From Oryzias latipes (taxonomy: Eukaryota > Chordata > Actinopteri > Beloniformes > Adrianichthyidae), in NCBI RefSeq assembly GCF_002234675.1, contig NC_019865.2, forward strand, positions 32,596,612 to 32,660,611: a stretch of DNA of 64,000 bases. The letters are read 5' to 3'. Positions 20,520 to 32,468 of this stretch are shown here, piece by piece (the first letter of the stretch is position 1; the number at the start of each line of letters is the position of its first letter). Position numbers and translations under genes: made by a program. The notes beneath the pieces were generated by a model. The model was given only the letters and a program-made list of their open reading frames with translations. It had not been told where the DNA came from and searched no databases.

Positions 20520-21020
20520 ATATGCTTGTTTTGTTACAAAACACTGTTTATTCTAATTTATTGTGATCTTTACATGTATTTTAAACTAAAGGACTGATTT
20601 TAAACTGTCTTGTTTCAAATCCTCCATTAAAGAAGCCTCCCTCTCCCTCATGAATTAGCATAAGGTAAGCTAAAGTTATCTATAGGCATCAGTTCAGGTG
20701 TTGCAGACAGTGTGGGCTTCACCTGTGGGTGAGGTGACTGCTTGTCTGACAGACTTTGGTTTATCGTCTTCACAGCCTGGGAGTCCAAGTTTTTGAGATG
20801 GAACCTGGAGCTGAAGACTGACTGCTGTCCTAGAAATTCAGTGCAGCAGTAACATGATCGTCAGTAAGAACACAGGACAGTTTCCTCCCTCTGGTTAATG
20901 GGATCGATAGGACTGGACTTGAACCTGCTTTTGTAAAAAACTGACTTGCAAACACCCTCAGGGATGACAGACCTGGAGTCATTTTTACGATAATACTTTT
21001 ATTGAAAACAGTCTTTTTAC
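20520..21020. other. Intergenic, nothing recognised
   Basis: The stretch lies between the solo LTR and the 3' end of tnnc1. No coding or repeat signal was found. Confidence 0.4.
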
Positions 21021-21027
21021 ACAACAC

Positions 21028-21033
21028 TTTATT
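21028..21033 (-). promoter_or_regulatory. Candidate poly(A) signal of tnnc1
   Basis: AATAAA on the - strand lies 115 bases after the tnnc1 stop codon. A second copy is at 20998-21003. Confidence 0.55.
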
Positions 21034-21147
21034 GCCCACCAGAGGGCGATAGGTTTGTCAGGGGTGGTGGTGGTGGTGGTGGGGTGTGGAGGTCGCTGCC
21101 AGTGAAACATGAAGAAATTTGATGATGAAGCCACACCAACAGAACCT

Positions 21148-24100
21148 TCACTCAACACCTTTCATGAACTCCAGGAATTCTGTCAAAGACAAAATAAGTC
21201 ATGAATGCCTGTGCATGTACACATGAACACGAAGGTGATCCTAGCACTGAGTCCTGGAGCACACACCATCATAATCAATTTTTCCATCGTTGTTTTTGTC
21301 TCCGTCCTTCATCAGCTCTTCGATGTCATCCTCAGTGATGGACTCTCCGGTGGACTCCAGCATGGTTTTCAGCTCCTCCAGGTCGATGTAGCCGTCTCCG
21401 TTCCTGCACACAGAGGGGGGTGAGGTCAGGGTCATGTTGGAGTCTGTTGTTTTTTGTTTCAGTGACTGTCTTAGACAGCAAGAAAACACCCCCACCCACC
21501 CACCAAGATACTACTGACTCTGCAGTCTTACAAAAAAATCCAACCAATCACAACGCAGAAAGACGCATGACCCAGTCACCAATTTTCAACAATATAAAAT
21601 CTCCCTCAGAAAAACTGAATCTCTGTGCCAGATGCCAGACAGTCCAGCAGGAAGGGAGCCAGGAAGCGACCAGCTGTTTTTGATTGAGCAGCTCAATCAA
21701 AATCATGAAAAGAACGTGACAGTGACGCAAATAACTTAAGTACTGCTTCGCACCCTTTTGGTTTATCTCCTCTGTCTGTCTGCTAGCTGCTAATCTGAAA
21801 AACCTCCAGGTTCCTTTGTCCTCTAGGCAGTGTTTTCATTTACGTCAAAGATTTTACAAGAACTTCCAAAAAACACTTATTTCTATCCATTCCTCTGTTT
21901 AGATTAAATATTTATCCTTTTCAAAAGTAACTAGTAACTACATAAATTTATTTTCCTTTATTAGCTGTGACATTTACTGTAGTTGAAAAACGTTTTAATG
22001 CTTCACAGCAACTTTACTTGACAAAGCCTTTATCTGAACTTCACAATTTGTTGACTGAAATGACAATTAATGGGATCTTTAATGAAAGATCATTTGTCTG
22101 AATTACTGAAAAAAAGCATGTTTGACTGATTCTTCTGGGGACTCCTCAACCAGATCTCCTTCTCTCTTTACGGCACTCGCTCCTGTCCTCCCTGATCCAG
22201 CCAGAAGATTGCACTGCTTGTGCTTTGACATGCTCTTCATTTCTAACGTAGTCCGACACAGAAGTTTGAGGGCTTTCTTTTTGAACTTGAGTTCTGTCGT
22301 TCCAAAAACTCACTTGTCAAACATGCGGAAAAGTTCAGCCAGCTCCTCTTCTGGCTTTCCTTTGCTCTCCTCCTTCATGCAGCGAACCATCATCACCAAG
22401 AACTCATCAAAGTCTACAGTGCCGCTGCCTGTCAACAGAGTCCACGTTAATGACCCGGCAAGACCTGCAGCTCGTGACACGGGGTCCACCCATCCCTAAA
22501 TGCTGAAGATCCTGATAGAAAAGTTAGAAATCTACAACGAAAGAAAGTGAACATGTTGGAGAAACAGATGTTTGACGTGAAAGGAGTTTTTTCTGAGATC
22601 TCTGATTATATCATGCTGATGATAAGTGCTGCTAACACATCTGTTCATTCTTCACCAGACATGTAACGCACCGTCCTCATCCACCTCATCAATCATCTCC
22701 TGTAACTCCTCCGGGGTGGGGTTCTGGCCCAGCATCCTCATCACCTTCCCCAGCTCTTTGGTGCTGATGCAGCCATCCTCAGCATCCTGGATGAAGATGT
22801 CAAACGCAGCTTTGAACTCTGGAAGGGACACATCAGCCGTTTCACTTTCCCTTAAAGTCAGTTAGGATTTAATTCATGAAACACTACAGAGAGCAGAGAG
22901 ACAATGCTGTCTTCTGTTGGACACATGAAGACACCTGCATTCTTCCGAAACATCCTATAGTCTGCCTCCTCTGCCCGGGTCCATCCACATTCACTACTGC
23001 CTTAGTTCCTCTTCCTGGACCAGAGCCTTGTCTTCTCTTCATATAAGGTCTGAACTGTGTGTGTTTTACAGGTTCTGTGTTTTGAGGCTCCAACAGTCCT
23101 GGCAGATTTTCATCAGCTGACGCTTGTCAGTTAGGCCAATCTCTGTTTACCAGCTGGAACTTTGCAAAAAATCATGATGTCTCATGTAAAACTCCTGTGA
23201 GTTCTCCTCAGAATTTCAAAGGGAGTATTCTGGTCTGCTGATGACCTTGAACCCACCTCCTACAGAACATACTTTCTTTGTTCTACATTTTGAAATGCGT
23301 CTGTCTCTGTGTCTTTCTGAAGGCATCAAAGGTCTTTACTTCTTGTCATGTTTTACTGTTTGTCTCATCTGTGGCTGACTTATTTAAGCTTTATTCCATC
23401 TATTCTTTCATCAACATAATGTAGAAAAAAAGTGCCTTAAAGCTTGAAGAGCAAATCTTTGCAAACGTTTAGGAATTCAGTGCAGCGGTAACAGGAGCCC
23501 CTGTGACTGAGGACCATGTGTGGAACATCATGTAGATCCAGACTTTGCGTGATTTTAAAGACATGCTGGATGGCAGCGCTATCTCTGAACAGTCTGAAAT
23601 TGTTCTTCTCAAAGAAAACTAAAGGATCCCAGAAACGGAGCCCTGTGGGACTCCCCAAACACCAAAGTATAAAGGCGTACAGAAGGGACATTAAAATGTT
23701 CACAGCTGCACATGAACATGATGATGCTGCTCTGAAGTTTTCTAAAGTGGAGTTCTCTCACCATTTTTCTGCTCCTCCGTCAGGTTCTCCACCTGCAGGG
23801 CAAAGAAGAGCTTGTGAGTTTTTGGACTGCAGTGTAGTGCTGACCTTCTTCTGCTGGAGCCCTGCTGCAGATCTTTGTCCAGTTGGACTGTAATGTGACA
23901 CCGCCCACATCAAGCTCTATTCCTGTTTGCAGGCAGAATGGGCCTGAGGTGCTCAGCTGTTGTTCTATTGTCAGGAGTAGAAGTCCTGCTGAAGCCCAGC
24001 TTTGGCTCCTGGGGTCCATTTGTCAGGAAGTGAAAAGGATGCTTTCACGACAGACTTGTGTCTGACCAGCAACAGGCAAAACGGGTGTTGGGGGGTGCAG

Positions 24101-24432
24101 TTTTAACAGCAGCACCGGTTCTAGCCACAGGCTGCTGCGGACACATGCACTGTCTTCCTGACCCCCCTCCACACATGTCTCTCTCAGTCCCTGTAGAGGT
24201 TACGTGGGTGAATGTGCTGGGGGTGCCCCCACCACAAAAAATATTGCTAGACTGGATATTTATGTTTTAATCAGTAAGAAAGAAAGCCCAGAGAAAAATC
24301 CAAACTATAAAAGTTTGGAAATCTTCAGCTAAAGCTCACAGAGAGGGAAAGCAAAGGGGGTGACAGAGGTGACCCCCCCCCCCCCCCCCCCCCAGTGCTG
24401 TAACTCACCGCTGCTTTGTAGACATCATCCAT
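21148..24432 (-). CDS. tnnc1: Slow skeletal/cardiac troponin C, six exons
   Basis: Exons: 24432-24409, 23792-23762, 22818-22672, 22428-22314, 21403-21267, 21179-21148. All borders are GT-AG, the phases join, and the product is 161 residues, the standard length. It starts [20 protein letters not shown]. The first EF-hand loop is degenerate (AEDGCIS), as in the slow/cardiac isoform, where site I does not bind Ca2+. Site II ([12 protein letters not shown]), site III ([10 protein letters not shown] after DK) and site IV ([12 protein letters not shown]) keep their Ca2+ ligands, and the tail is [10 protein letters not shown]. TnC is the Ca2+ sensor of the thin-filament troponin complex and releases TnI inhibition on Ca2+ binding. 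Exon 1 holds only eight codons, as in the mammalian gene. Fish carry two tnnc1 copies (a and b); which one this is cannot be told from sequence alone. Confidence 0.97.
24373..24393. repeat. Poly(C) tract
   Basis: Twenty-one consecutive C lie 15 bases downstream of the first tnnc1 exon, within intron 1. On the transcribed strand this is a G-run close to the 5' splice site. Confidence 0.95.
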
Positions 24433-26540
24433 GGCTTCGTTGGTTCTGGCCTCACTGCTGCTGGGCTCAGAGATAGAAGGAGAACGGGCAGGAAAACTGT
24501 TCTGGGTCCGTTTGGGTGAGTCCAAGAAAACTAAAATAAGCTCCTGACTCGTCTCTCAGTTGTCACTAACGATGAAGGGAGGAGTGACAAAGGCTGAGGG
24601 TTGGGGGGGGTCGTAAAGGGTAATATCTATAAATGGAAGATCTCTGAACCGATCTAAAATGAGGGGACATGCAGAACCATCTTTAGGCATGAAAAGGCTG
24701 GACTGTTTTCATGAAAAGGACAGAAATGTCGAGTCTGAAGGTTTGAGACAGAACCCGTGTCTTCTTCTATTTTATTTTACAGATCATTTGTTTTCTTCTT
24801 GATGAGCAATCTACATCTGAGACCCCCTCCCTAAGATTGGTGGATGCCCCTCAGAGAGTTTCCAATCAGACAGAAAGAAACGGGGGGAGGGGGGGGGGGC
24901 AGCAGGTGACATTAGAAACAAAAGAAATCCTGTTTGTGCTGTTTAACTTGTCTCCATCATAGGTGATGGAATTCACAGACGTATGAATATGAAAACACTT
25001 CAGTGTCTGACTCAGAAAGTAAAGAATTTTAGTCAGGGACAGAAGCTTCAAGCCTTGTCCTCGCTGTCCAGTATCTTGGCATCAGAACATCTTTATCCTG
25101 GAGGAGCTGGAGAATCTTAGGTGCTATTCTAGAGGTCTCTGACTGTAGGAAACATTTCAGAGGACCCCCTCGCTCCTGCTGTCCCTCATCATCACACAGC
25201 AGATCTCAGCATGCTCATCTTGTTCCGTGGCAGCAGTGGGAAGATTACATCCCCCCATCCCCTCCACCCCGTGACATCACATCAGGATTCATTCAGCTGA
25301 AGTGACAAAAGTCCTTGACCTCAGTAAACAGATCAGTGACATGTCTCCTCGTCTTGGTTGTTCTGTCATGTCAGTTTTTGGTCTGATGCAGAGGTCCTGC
25401 TGCATCTTTTTATGGAGGAATGGACTCAGTGGTAAAGGATCAGAGCAACGTTCATTTTTGGACTTTTGTCAGAAGAGTAAAAGATGATGGTTTGCAAGAT
25501 TCAAAGATTCCTTAAAATGGTAAGTTTGAAGATGCCCTCTGGCCAAAATGATCGAGAAGCTGCACACCGAAACCACTCAAAACATGTCATTGAACAATGG
25601 TGAGTGGTTGCTCAATGGCACAGCTGTTTGTGCAGCTCTAGGGCGCCCCCTGCTGACCAACTGAAACCAGACAGAGGTGGAAGAAGATCCAAACTGTCCT
25701 GCAGGAGAGATCTGCAGGTGATACTGCCAGATCCAGGACTCTTCCTGAGCTTTACTTTGGTTTTCATGCTGGAAGTACATTTATGTCAATCAGTGCAAAG
25801 ATGAAAAAAAAGATTAGAAAAGAACATTTCATCCAAACTCTCGCCCCACAGACGACAGCTCCGGCCTGAATAACAATGGATCCAGAGACTATTTTCAGAG
25901 TGTGACCTTGACTGCAAATAGTTATACCATTTTTTAGGGGGGGTGGTAGTGGAGGAAACAAATGCAGGATGATCAGATGTCACCTGTCAACAAGCAGCAG
26001 CTGTTCATGCACAGGAACGCGCATGTGCACATGAGCAGTTTAAATATGGTTGTTGGAGCTCCTCCCATGTGACTTTGTCAAAACCCCATGGTGCATGTAT
26101 CGTATTTGTGTGTGTGTGCACGCTTGTAGATGTGTCTGTTTGTTGAAGTTTATGTATTTGTGATGCATGAATCACTTTTTGGAATTTAGTTAACTTGTCT
26201 AATGTTTTATTGATTTATTTATCCTTTTAGTCTTCATAAATGAACAGAGTTACTTTAGCAATTCTGCCAACAAATCAAGTTACATTTTTGCTGTTTTTGT
26301 CCTAAGAGGAATTCCGACTAGAGAAAAAGTAAAGTAGATTAAAAGGCCAGACTAATAATATTAAATTAAATCTGTGCAGGAAACATTTATCCAGCTAACT
26401 AATGAAAAAATGTGATCAAAGATCAGCTGGTCATTATGCCAGTCTGGATTCTAACTTTAAATTATCTCAAAACCATGGGGAAAAATATACTAAAAGGAGA
26501 AACAGGACACAGGACATGGCAAATGATGCAGATGTCACAG
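24433..26540. other. Tnnc1 upstream region, no gene recognised
   Basis: The first ~130 bases are presumably tnnc1 5' UTR and core promoter, but I see no convincing TATA box. A CCATTTATAG sequence on the - strand near 24632 is one base from a CArG/SRF box, which is suggestive for a muscle gene but weak. The rest holds short ORFs only. Confidence 0.35.
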
Positions 26541-26543
26541 ATT

Positions 26544-26549
26544 TTATTT

Positions 26550-26609
<60 letters not shown>

Positions 26610-27890
26610 ATATAGGGGACAGCGCATAATAAACATTTCTGTCAATATGCCAGAGTTAGCCAAAGGGCTATTTTCCATCTGCAGTCCCTGAGTGGATGTT
26701 AATATCACCCTAAAAGATCAAAGTAAAATTACATATTTACATAACATTACATACATATATTAAACAATGTATTCTATAAAATTAGCAGTTAACCTGAAAA
26801 ACAAATTAGTGATAAAACAATCCAAAATCAGAAAAATGTAAGAACATACGCGCACATAAAAGACAAGACAGTAACGAGTATCGGCGAGAGGAGGTTTACT
26901 CAGTGTTGACACTCTGATTGTCAATGAGCCATTTTTTTAATTGTCTCTTGAATAAATGATATGTGTTTTGATTTCTGACAGTTACGGGTGTGAAGTTCCA
27001 CTCAGTAGCAGCTCTAAGAGAAAAGCAGTCTGACCAAAAATGCTTTTTCTGAAGGGAATGATCCAGTCTCCTCTGACTGCACTCCCAGTTCTGCTGTGAT
27101 CTGCTGTCTGGATGTTAACAAACTGGTGAAGAGGAGGGAATGAAGAGCCATGAATGATCTTGTACATGAGACAGAGATTTGAATATTTGACCATGTTGTC
27201 CCAACTCAGTAATCCATGTTTTTGTAATATTGGACAATGGTGAAATATGTTGGGTTTTTTATCCAAAGTTTTAACAGTTTGTTTGTATAATGTTTGGAGA
27301 AGTTTTAAAGATGTATTGCAAGCCTGTGACCAGACAGGCAAACAGTAACTGATATGAGAGAAAATCATGGAGTGCATGTACATTTTTGCAGACTGTGTGG
27401 ACATCTGATGGCGAATGTGTCTAAAATTACTGAGGTTGAATTTGATTCTATTGCAGACCCCTCTGATGTGTGATTTGAAAGACAGCTTTGAGTCCATTAT
27501 GACACCCAGATATTTGTATTCTGACACAATCTGTAGCCTTTCTCCTGAAACAAAAACATCTGGTTCAGCAGTGAGATTATTATTGGACTTGGTGAAAAAC
27601 ATTGCAACTGTTTTAGATGTGTTTAGCTGCAAACAAGAGTACTTCAACCAAGCTGTGATGTTAACCATGGCATTGGTGAGCTTCTCAGCCACCTGAGAGG
27701 AATTACTGCCATGAACATAGACTACAGTGTTATTTTAGAGTTTCCATGTGATTTTTCAATTATTGTAAGGGAAAAATCTGCTTTTGCTTTCCTTAATGAT
27801 CTTACCACCTTATTTCTCAGTATGGCAAAAATACCTCTGTCATAGGTTAATTTAGTTTTATTTGCTTTTTTTAAGGCTTGTTAATTTCAG
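26544..27890 (-). mobile_element. Non-LTR retrotransposon with RT core deleted
   Basis: Read on the - strand, the piece at 27880-27760 encodes a linker (LTYDRGIFAILRNKVVRSLR). It then jumps straight to VYVHGSNSSQVAEKL, the sequence just after the RT YADD motif. A 236-codon open frame (27692-26982) covers the thumb and C-terminal region (YKYLGVIMDSKLSFKSHIRG; LSWDNMVKYSNLCLMYKIIH). The 3' end runs through a UTR into a (TAAA)n tail at 26544-26608. The internal RT motifs are missing, so the copy is inactive. I recognise it as a common fish LINE but cannot place the clade with confidence. Confidence 0.8.
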
Positions 27891-28260
27891 TAACAGTATG
27901 TGCAACATCACCATCTCTACTATAAAGAAAACATGACAAATGTGAGCTGCTTCAAATCACACGCATTGTTGGGATCAGGGACGAGCACAGGATTTCAGAA
28001 GGGCAGGGGCTCGTAGTAAAAGGGCAACAAAAACACTGATTTTGTCCTTCAAACAAAATGGAACTCAGGAACAATTTTAAAATTAACTTCTAATAAATAA
28101 ATACTCAGCTATTGTGAATGTAATATGAACAAGCTGCTAAGAGATGGGACTCACCCCGAATGGCTAACAGAAGGGCGATTGATCCTGATCCAGAAGGATC
28201 CCTCAAAGGGACACATCCAACTACCGGCCAATAACCTGTCTCTCCACAACATGGAAGCTC

Positions 28261-28845
28261 ATGTCAGGCATCATTGCAACCAAGATAAATAGGCACATGG
28301 ATCAATTCATGAGTAACACACAGAGGGGCATTGGTAGAGACTCCAGAGGAGCCAAACACCAACTCCTGGTTGACAGAACAGTCGCTCAAGACTGCAGGTC
28401 ACGACACACCAACCTGTGCACAGCCTGGATTGATTACAAGAAGGTCTATTACTCAATGCCACACACATGGATCACTGAATGTTTGGAGCTGTACAACATC
28501 AACAGGACTCTAAGAGCCTTCATAGGAAACTCAATGAAGCTGTGGAAAACCACCCTTGAGGCCAATGGGAAGCCACTTGCACAAGGGTTCATCAAATGTG
28601 GGATATATCAAGGTGACGCTCTGTCCCCACTGCTGTTCTGCATAGGTCTGAACCCCCTCAGCCAAATAATCAACAAGACTGGCTATGGATACCGACTCAG
28701 AAATGGGACCAACATCAGTCACCTCCTCTACATGGATGACATCAAGCTATATGCTAAGAGCGAGCGTGACATTGACTCCCTGATCCACACAACCAGAGAA
28801 ACTGCTTTACCTGGGCCTTTCTTCCCCCATCTGCTCATGGATTAA
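28261..28845 (+). pseudogene. REL-LINE reverse transcriptase fragment
   Basis: This is an open frame of 194 codons holding RT motifs from MSGIIATKINRHMDQFMSNT through the catalytic YMDD box. It ends by running into the nested L2 insertion, so the last ~13 residues (from about LPGPFF) are L2-derived. The upstream RT part is in another frame because of an indel near 28215. It is not a functional gene. Confidence 0.82.
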
Positions 28846-29952
28846 AGACTTTCTGTCAGAACGACCACAATCTGTTAAACTTGGACCCCACCTTTCATCC
28901 ACCATCACCATCAGCACAGGATCACCACAAGGATGTGTACTGAGCCCACTCCTCTTCACGCTCTACACATCGGATTGCACGCAGACCCACCCCTGCAACA
29001 CCATCATCAACAAATGCTGATGACACCGCTGTGGTCGGGCTCATCTCAGGGCAAGATGAGACTTTCTACAGGGATGAGGTCAGCAGACTGGGAAAGTGGT
29101 GTTCAGGAAACAACCTCCACCTGAACACCACCAAGACCAAAGAAATAATCCTGGACTTCAGGAAGAGGAGAGTGGACCCACCCCACTTTATATAAATGGT
29201 GTCAGCATGGACAGGGTCCACTCTATCCGCTACCTAGGTGTGCTGATCACAGAGGACCTCTCCTGGACTGCAAACAGCACAGCGGCAGTAGGGAAGGCCC
29301 AGCAGCGCCTCCACTTTCTGAGAATACTCAGGAGAAACAACCTGGACAAGAAGCTGCTGGTGACCTTCTACAGAGCCACCATCAAGAGCATCCTGACGTA
29401 CTGCATCACAGCCTGGTATGCAGGATGCTCGGCCGCAGACAGGAAGGCGCTGCAGAGGGTGATCAACACGGCCCAGAAAATCACTGGCTCCCCCCCTGCC
29501 CAGCCTAGAGGACATCGCTAGCTCTCGCTACACAAGCAGAGCCAGGCAAATCATCAAGGACTCCCACCATCCCAACCACCAGCAGTTCCAACTGCTACCG
29601 TCAGGCCGACGGTACAGATTCCACAAGGCTCGCACAAATAGACTCAAGAACAGTTTTTTTCCCAGAGCAGTCGACCTCCTAAACAAATGTGAATCCCATA
29701 AAAATCTGTAACTCGTGCAATATTTGAAGCCAATGTGTAATATTATCAATTCCCATGTGCAATATAGGGCAATATTGAAAAGTATGTAGCTTGTACATAT
29801 GTATATTTTTCAGTTAAACACTTTTTTTTTAAATCATCCTTTAGAAGATTACTTATTTATATTGTTTAAGCAGCTGGAGAGCACCGGAAATTTTGTTGTC
29901 ACAAGTTTTTTGTGTAACAATGACAATAAAGGCTTTCTGATTCTGATTCTGA
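28800..29952 (+). mobile_element. L2-type LINE nested in the REL-LINE
   Basis: It begins inside the RT palm and carries, across several frames, [18 protein letters not shown], a damaged ADDTAVVG block (~29018) and SGNNLHLNTTKTKEIILDF. A thumb frame follows (YLGVLITEDLSWTANSTAAV, from 29232). The 3' end is GACAATAAAGGCTTTCTGAT with a second TTCTGA unit. After it the host REL-LINE reading resumes. It is 5'-truncated and frame-broken. Confidence 0.87.
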
Positions 29953-30263
29953 GGATCTACAGTACTGACATTGGGATGTCATTCGGGCTCAAGAAATGCA
30001 GCCGGATAGAGACAAAGAGAGGCAAGGTAGTCCACACAGGAGGGGTCTCAACCCCAGAAGGAACAATAGCAGACATTGAGGACAGTTACTAGTACCTTGG
30101 AATTCCGCAGGCAAATGGCAACCTGGAGCAGGCAACAAGGAAAGTTGCAACAGTTAAATACCTCCAACGAGTAAGGCAAGTCCTGAGAAGCCAGCTCAAT
30201 GGCAAGAACAAGACCCGGGCAATAAACAGCTACGCACTGCCAGTTATCAACGCACCATCCAGC

Positions 30264-30537
30264 ACATAAGTCAAAGTCAAAGTCAAAGTCGGCTTTATTG
30301 TCAAATGTACTGCATCCATAAAGACATACAGCACAGATGAAATTGCTTTCCTCTCACCCCACAGTGCAAGCAGCATATAAAAAATAAATAAATAAACGAC
30401 TTAAAAAATAGATAAAAAGACAGCAATAATAAGAAGAATAACAGTAGTCTAAACAGTGCAGAGAGCAATGAGATGGTTAAAGTGGCAGTTTAAAGTGACA
30501 ACAGTGCTGAGAACAGTAAGTGGATGAGTTAGTGACC
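30264..30537 (-). mobile_element. Retroelement 3' end nested in the REL-LINE
   Basis: Read on the - strand, the piece ends ATTTGACAATAAAGCCGACT followed by TTGACT repeats (30268-30290). This is a typical poly(A)-like signal plus short tandem terminus of a fish LINE or SINE. It replaces about 140 codons of the REL-LINE, so insertion and deletion both happened here. The family is not identified. Confidence 0.65.
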
Positions 30538-31147
30538 TGCAGGATGTAAGATGCTGGCAGGTAAAGCATACATGGAGTGCCACAATCAAGTGGCTGGAAT
30601 AATATACAGGAACATGTGTGCAGAATATGGACTGGAAACCCCAAGGTCAAAATGGGAAACACCTCCGAAGGTGGTAGAGAATGAGAGGGCAAAAATCTTG
30701 TGGGACTTCCAGATCCAGACTGATAGGATGGTAATGGAGAACCAACCAGACATTGTAGTGGTGGATAAAGAACAGAGGAAAGCCGTTGTGGTGGATGTGG
30801 CAGTGCCAAGCGATGGAAACATCAGGAAGAAGGAACATGAGAAATTGGAGAAATACCAGGGACTCAGAGAAGAACTGGAGAAAGCCTGGAAAGTGAAGGT
30901 GACAGTGGTGCCTGTGGTAATTGGAGCACTCGGGGCAGTAACCCCCAAGCTGGAGGAGTGGCTACAACAGATACCTGGAAAGACCTCAGACCTCTCAGTC
31001 CAGAAAAGAACAGAAACAGCTAAGATACTGCAGGACCCTCAAGCTCCCAGGCCTCTGGTAGAGGACCCCAGCTTGGAGGAGAAACCACCCGCGGAGGGTG
31101 AGAGGGGCGTAGTGTGTTTTTCCACTTTATTTTAAAGAAAAATAAAA

Positions 31148-31296
31148 CATCCAGACCTCAATACATTTAATTTCCATTATTTAATTTTTGTGTGGTTGTG
31201 TTGTCATGCAACTATGTAAAGAGTAGAGCATTTTAATGTTTCATTCGTTCAGGTATAGGATGTGTTTTCAGAGTTTTCCTTTTATTTTTTTATCAG
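31148..31296 (+). mobile_element. Tc1-like transposon 3' terminus
   Basis: The block CATCCAGACCTCAATACATT, then TTTTTGTGTGGTTGTGTTGT, CAACTATGTAAAGAG and AGGATGTGTTTTCAGAG, then CCTTTTATTTTTTTATCAG, matches my memory of the 3' end of the fish Tc1-like family whose start is at 42190. The terminal GAGCAGTGT is lost. Only this end survives. Confidence 0.6.
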
Positions 31297-31299
31297 GGT

Positions 31300-32465
31300 T
31301 AGGGAATTGTTCTAAGTTTCTGCTCCCCAAGAACAGTCACAATGCTCTTCATCAAATCTTAAAGCTGTTTCAACATACAGTATTTACTCACTTTTTTCTA
31401 TTCAAATTCCTCTTAAAATTTTTAAGAAGCTGTGGAACGTTCTCATATTTGAGGAGGGGGCCCCTATGGTATGTTAATGAAGCTTAATGAGTATTTTAAT
31501 TAGCACACTTTACGTTCACTCTTCAGACTCTAAGTGTTACCCCCATGGGGGTTGTTTTTTTCTGTGAGCCCTCATGTTCTCTGCGATTTGTTGTGTGTCT
31601 GTGCAGCAGCAGCAGGCCCTGTGGGGGTCACTGCAGTCGGGGGCAACAGCTCTGCCCTGAGCGAGAGTGGAGGTCCTGTGGAGGTGGTAATGACATCATC
31701 AGTTCTTCATAGCTCCCCCGTAAGAACGTTTCTGCTGTAACTGAGTGATTGTCATGATTCTGGATCATTCTGGGCTTTTCCTGGGTCCTTCAATGTGAAA
31801 TAAACAGCTGTTGTGATGTGACTCTTTCTGATTGAGCTGGACTTTTTTCAACCCATTCCCAACAAAACTATTTATAAAGAAACCCCATATATTACTAATA
31901 CACCACACTGGGATTTTATTGCAAGATTCAAAACGGGCTTTTTTAGAGAAATCAGAATGTTTAATCTCTTTAAAGTAGTAGTTAACAATACGTTCACATT
32001 TGATCACATTTGATCAAAGAGAAAGACAAACAAATGTGTTAATTCATCTAAGCATGAATCAATCAGGTGGAATGAAACAATCTGAAATCTTGATGCTTCC
32101 ACCAGATGGCGCCATTTCCAGGTTTAAACAAATGCAGCAAATGTTTCTGCCTTGATCTTGTAAAGGTGTCCCTGTTGATGCTGGATATACGATGAAACTG
32201 TCTTTGGACAGTTTGGACTGTTTTCCTATAAATTCTTTTGGCTGCTTTGCTTTATCAGTTTAATGATTGGTTGAATGATCAACTGCATGATTGATCGATT
32301 GCCCTCCTTCAGCTGACACTGTAAAAAGCGTCTGTCAGTCATTGTTGCCCTGTGAGAGTGGATAATGGACTGATGGACACTCTGGCCATCTCACTGTCAT
32401 GGGGGTTTTCAGTGATGCGTGTGTCATTAATCGACGCAGTCATCCATGAAGGCAGATGTTATCAC
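31300..32465. other. Intergenic, nothing recognised
   Basis: Short ORFs only. Some GT/CA-rich and A/T-rich sequence is present, with no family signal. Confidence 0.4.
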
Positions 32466-32468
32466 GTC

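Larger units (their letters stand above)
28130..31135 (+). mobile_element. REL-endonuclease LINE (R4/Dong or Rex6-like), thrice split
   Basis: The first segment (28145-28800) encodes RT motifs: KDPSKG, YRPITCL (after a frameshift), GIGRDSRGAKHQLLVDRTVA, DALSPLLFC and [20 protein letters not shown]. The second segment (29953-30263) resumes exactly where the first stops (IYSTDIGMSFGLKKCSR). The third (30538-31135) carries the C-terminal REL-type endonuclease (PDIVVVD..., VVVDVAVPSDGNIRKKEHEK), a PD-(D/E)XK-like pattern. About 140 codons between segments two and three are missing. The conserved DYKKAYDS is altered to DYKKVYYS. The element is defective. Confidence 0.85.

Noticed and set aside
24620-24660. 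SRF/CArG or MEF2 site upstream of tnnc1
   Set aside because: CCATTTATAG is one base off the CArG consensus and no second site supports it; mentioned only as weak.
30551-31135. Possible host gene encoding a Lys/Glu-rich protein
   Set aside because: It is the C-terminal endonuclease part of the REL-LINE, recognisable by its position after the RT segments and its PD-(D/E)XK-like pattern.
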